Shown in pieces: positions 7,021 through 9,300 of a stretch of 9,300 nt of DNA. The notes under the pieces are model-generated. The model was not told the DNA's origin. It did not search any database and saw only the letters and a list, made by a program, of their open reading frames with translations. The DNA comes from Pseudomonadota bacterium (GTDB taxonomy: Bacteria; Pseudomonadota; Alphaproteobacteria; Sphingomonadales; Sphingomonadaceae). The translations under genes and the position numbers were made by a program. The stretch is taken from assembly GCA_023387085.1 (NCBI GenBank), contig JAEWIL010000095.1:1-9300 (forward strand). The letters run 5' to 3'. Within the stretch, counting starts at the first letter, position 1; every line of letters begins with the position of its first letter.

Positions 7021-7488
7021 ATGAGCTTGAGTCTTCGCACCGGGACCTTCGCCGTCCTCGCCGCCCTTCTCAGTACTGCCGCGCTGGCGGCGGCGAGTCC
7101 CGCGATCACCGCCGCGATCGCGGCGCGCAAGGCGAACTTCAAGGAGATCGGCGGCGCGTTCAAGACGATCAACGACGAGATCAAGTCAGGCTCCCCCGAC
7201 TTCAACAGCGTCCGCCCGCTCGCGCGCGACATCGCGGCCCGCTCGGCGCTGACGCTCAAGCATTTTCCAAAGGGCAGCGGGCCGGAATCGGGCATCAAGA
7301 CCCGCGCGAAGCCGGCGATCTGGAAAGATTATGCAAGTTTCAGCAAGCTCCAGAAAGATATGGTGACATCAGCCAATGCGCTGAGCGCGGCCGCGGCCAC
7401 GGGCGACGTTGCCGCGCTCGGCAAGGCGCGGGCCGCGCTCGGCGCGACCTGCAAGAGCTGCCACGACAAGTTCAGGGAAGAGGGATGA
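7021..7488 (+). CDS. Cytochrome c' (class II c-type cytochrome)
   Basis: 155 residues from ATG 7021, chosen because GAGG lies five bases upstream and a textbook signal peptide follows (basic start, hydrophobic core, cut after ALA at residue 23). An earlier in-frame ATG at 6952 would add 23 residues before the signal and cover the hairpins; it is less likely. The mature protein fits the four-helix cytochrome c' fold (PF01322): R36 and the KANFKEIGGAFK helix, the loop FPKGSGPESG followed by TRAKPAIW, and a C-terminal haem site CKSCH at 144 to 148. Cytochromes c' carry one high-spin haem and bind NO or transfer electrons in the periplasm. The stop overlaps the b561 start by ATGA, strongly suggesting that the two proteins pair. 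Confidence 0.95.
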   Translation: MSLSLRTGTFAVLAALLSTAALAAASPAITAAIAARKANFKEIGGAFKTINDEIKSGSPDFNSVRPLARDIAARSALTLKHFPKGSGPESGIKTRAKPAIWKDYASFSKLQKDMVTSANALSAAAATGDVAALGKARAALGATCKSCHDKFREEG

Positions 7489-8180
7489 CCGAGGCGGATC
7501 CGACACCGGTCGCGCCGGCCCCGGTTCGCATCTGGGATCTGCCGGTCCGTATTTTCCACTGGTCGCTCGTGGCGCTGCTCGGCGCCGCGTGGTGGACCGC
7601 CGAGGAGGGCATGCTCGACTGGCACCGGCTTGCCGGTTACGCGATCCTCGTGCTGCTGCTGTTCCGTATCGCCTGGGGAATTTGGGGAAGCGCAACCGCG
7701 CGTTTCTCGTCCTTCGTGCGGGGCCCCGGTGCGGCGCTGGCTTATGCGCGCGGCGACATGCTGCGCCGCGATGCTCCACGGGCAGCAGGCCATAATCCGC
7801 TCGGCGGATGGAGCGTCGTGCTGATGCTCACGCTCCTCGCCCTGCAGGTCGCGCTCGGCCTGTTCGCGGTCGACATCGACGGCATGGAATCGGGGCCGTT
7901 CTCCTATCTCGTCGAATTCGACACGGGGCGGCTCGCCGCCGAGTGGCACGAGATCAATTTCACGCTGTTGCAGCTGATGGTGGCACTTCATGTCGCGGCG
8001 ATCCTTTTTCACCGCGTCTTTCACCGCGACGGTTTGCTCGGTGCGATGATCAGCGGGCAGAAGCGAATGGACGCGCCCGCCGAAGCGCTGCGCTTCGCGT
8101 CCCTCTCGCGTGCAGCCTTCATTCTGGCCGTCGCCGCAGGCACCGTCTGGCTGCTGATCTGGACCTGGGGCCGCGCCTAG
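7485..8180 (+). CDS. Cytochrome b561 family di-haem membrane protein
   Basis: 231 residues with five likely membrane helices at about 23 to 40, 48 to 68, 108 to 128, 157 to 176 and 206 to 227. The N-terminal VRIWDLPVRIFHWSL and WHRLAGYAILVLLLFRIAWGIWG are characteristic of the bacterial cytochrome b561 domain (PF01292). Probable b-haem ligands are His25, His47, His155 and His169; the last two are 14 residues apart, as in E. coli CybB, on WHEINFTLLQLMVALHVAAI. Such proteins exchange electrons between membrane quinone and a periplasmic partner, here most simply the cytochrome c' encoded just upstream. Start ATG 7485 overlaps the previous stop by four bases and has AGGGA six bases upstream inside the cytochrome c' gene. 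It ends the operon. Confidence 0.95.
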   Translation: MTEADPTPVAPAPVRIWDLPVRIFHWSLVALLGAAWWTAEEGMLDWHRLAGYAILVLLLFRIAWGIWGSATARFSSFVRGPGAALAYARGDMLRRDAPRAAGHNPLGGWSVVLMLTLLALQVALGLFAVDIDGMESGPFSYLVEFDTGRLAAEWHEINFTLLQLMVALHVAAILFHRVFHRDGLLGAMISGQKRMDAPAEALRFASLSRAAFILAVAAGTVWLLIWTWGRA

Positions 8181-8189
8181 CGGCGCGGC
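8170..8189. terminator. GC hairpin spanning both convergent stop codons
   Basis: GCCGCGCC at 8170 to 8177 pairs perfectly with GGCGCGGC at 8182 to 8189 across a four-base loop TAGC. The hairpin includes the plus-strand TAG (8178 to 8180) and the minus-strand TAG (8179 to 8177). Only a short TTT follows on the plus strand and no T-run on the minus strand, so it is at best a weak two-way terminator or a 3'-end protecting structure. Confidence 0.4.
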
Positions 8190-9300
8190 GCCTTTGTCAG
8201 AAGCTCTAGCCTGACTGGCCCGTGGAGGCCTGCCGGTACCGGCGCGAGCTTGGCAAAAGCGGGCTTCGCGGGGTCGATCATCGCATTTTGCGGCACGTTC
8301 GAGATGGCGATCTCGATGCGGTTCGTTCCGTTGCGAAGCGCCGGGGTCACGTCGAGCGTCCAGGGTGCGCTGACCAGAGGCCGCATCGTCCGCCCGTTGA
8401 TGCTGACCTCGGCCATATCGTGCACGCCCGCGAGCGTCAGCTCGATGCGGCGGCCGCCGCCGAGCCAGTTCGCCGGGAGCGCGAAGCTGCGCTGGTAGCG
8501 TCCGGTTCCGGCGAAGCGGTCGAGCCCGATGGCCTGCCAGTCTCCAAGCGTCGCATCGGGCAGATCGCGTTCGAGGATGTCGCCCGCTGTACTATGCCCC
8601 CGCGCCGACAAGAGCCAGCCCGCCCGGGGCAGCTCGAAGCTCGCGGCGATCGTCATCGCCCTGGCCTTTGATGGGCGCTTGGCGGGATCGATAATGATAA
8701 GGGCGCTGGCGCCGGCGTCCAGCTGCAGCGGCACCTTCATGCCGGATCCTTGCGCTACGGAGGGAAGCGTCTCCACCTTGCCCGACATAGCGTCCCAGCG
8801 TTCGGCGCTGCCGCCAAACGGCACTTCGAAGCTGGCGTCGCGGCTGCCCTTGCCGCTGTTGTGGATGAAGAAAAGGCGGCGTGCGCCGGCTTGCCGCTCG
8901 ACGAAGACGATGTCGCCTGCCTCGCCCGCGAAGCGCAGATTCGCCGCAACGCCCGCTGCGCGCAGGCTCTCGGCGAGCGCGGTGTCGGGCACGGTCCTCG
9001 CTCCCGCCACGGCCGCGCGCTCCATGGCCTGCCGCACGCGCAGATCGCGGGCTGCGTGATCGAGGAAACCGGTCTCGCGCTGTGGAACCGAGCCGGAGAA
9101 GAAGACCGGTAGGCCTTGTTCGGCAAGCCGCGCCACCTGCTCGGCGGTCTCGGCGCGCAGCGAGGCGATGGCCGGCAGGACGAGCGCCGAAAAGCGGTGG
9201 CCGCCCGGGGTCACGAGTGCACCATCTTCAACGCGACTTGCCGCGAGACCGTCGGGATTGATCCGGTCATAGTCATAGCCCCCCGCCATGAGGGCGGCGA
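8177..9300 (-). CDS. C-terminal part of a GH106-like alpha-L-rhamnosidase, 5' end beyond the window
   Basis: The frame is open from the right edge (about 374 residues visible); the ATG at 9289 is internal, so the gene is partial. The first part (YDYDRINPDGL, then DGALVTPGGHRFSALVLP and LAEQGLPVFFSG) is the Rossmann-like domain that follows the catalytic barrel in GH106-type glycosidases. Residues 120 to 215 from that Met look like a beta domain. The end (about 246 to 366) is a galactose-binding-like beta-sandwich: GRYQRSFALP, AGVHDMAEVSINGR, then PALRNGTNRIEIAISN. Catalytic residues lie outside the window. The family cleaves rhamnosyl groups from pectin and other glycans; a different large glycosidase with the same accessory domain is the alternative. 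Its stop overlaps the b561 stop on the opposite strand, so it belongs to another transcription unit. Confidence 0.82.
   Translation of the reverse strand, partial: AALMAGGYDYDRINPDGLAASRVEDGALVTPGGHRFSALVLPAIASLRAETAEQVARLAEQGLPVFFSGSVPQRETGFLDHAARDLRVRQAMERAAVAGARTVPDTALAESLRAAGVAANLRFAGEAGDIVFVERQAGARRLFFIHNSGKGSRDASFEVPFGGSAERWDAMSGKVETLPSVAQGSGMKVPLQLDAGASALIIIDPAKRPSKARAMTIAASFELPRAGWLLSARGHSTAGDILERDLPDATLGDWQAIGLDRFAGTGRYQRSFALPANWLGGGRRIELTLAGVHDMAEVSINGRTMRPLVSAPWTLDVTPALRNGTNRIEIAISNVPQNAMIDPAKPAFAKLAPVPAGLHGPVRLELLTKAPRR

Noticed and set aside
1..9300. CRISPR arrays, tRNA or rRNA genes, insertion sequences, attachment sites
   Set aside because: No regularly spaced repeats, no cloverleaf-like or rRNA sequence, and no transposase or integrase coding was seen by eye on either strand.

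Overview
The window is GC-rich with strong G/C bias at third codon positions. The gene types (GPH-family transporter, OruR-like AraC regulator, GH106-type glycosidase, DUF1592/DUF1552 pair) and codon habits such as TAT, GAT and AAT alongside GC-rich codons suggest an alphaproteobacterium, most likely Sphingomonadales (Sphingopyxis/Sphingomonas-like). This assignment is an inference; there is no rRNA or marker gene. The left edge looks like a contig end: a run of 27 C preceded by more low-complexity G/C.

Layout: (1) on the minus strand, a nearly complete GPH/MelB-type sugar:cation symporter (MFS_2) that runs off the left edge, and an AraC-family regulator about 50 bases upstream of it; (2) a 191-base divergent intergenic region containing a perfect 12-base palindrome; (3) on the plus strand, five tightly packed genes: an exported protein of no recognised family (412 aa), an exported planctomycete-type c-haem protein (DUF1587/1595/1592/1588/1585 order), a Tat-exported DUF1552 protein, a periplasmic cytochrome c', and a cytochrome b561 membrane protein; (4) on the minus strand, convergent with the operon, the C-terminal third or so of a GH106-like alpha-L-rhamnosidase that runs off the right edge.

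The plus-strand genes look like one transcription unit. Genes 1 and 2 overlap by GTGA, genes 2 and 3 by TAATG, and the c'/b561 pair by ATGA. Only the DUF1552 to cytochrome c' junction has a gap (about 90 bases), and it holds two tandem hairpins. All five products act in the periplasm or inner membrane. Their predicted cofactors (one c haem in the DUF1592 protein, one c' haem, probably two b haems) are consistent with a periplasmic redox module connected to the quinone pool. With a sugar transporter and a glycosidase on either side, oxidation of a carbohydrate or related polymer is a reasonable hypothesis, but nothing in the sequence identifies the substrate. This five-gene set is the main candidate for an undescribed system here.
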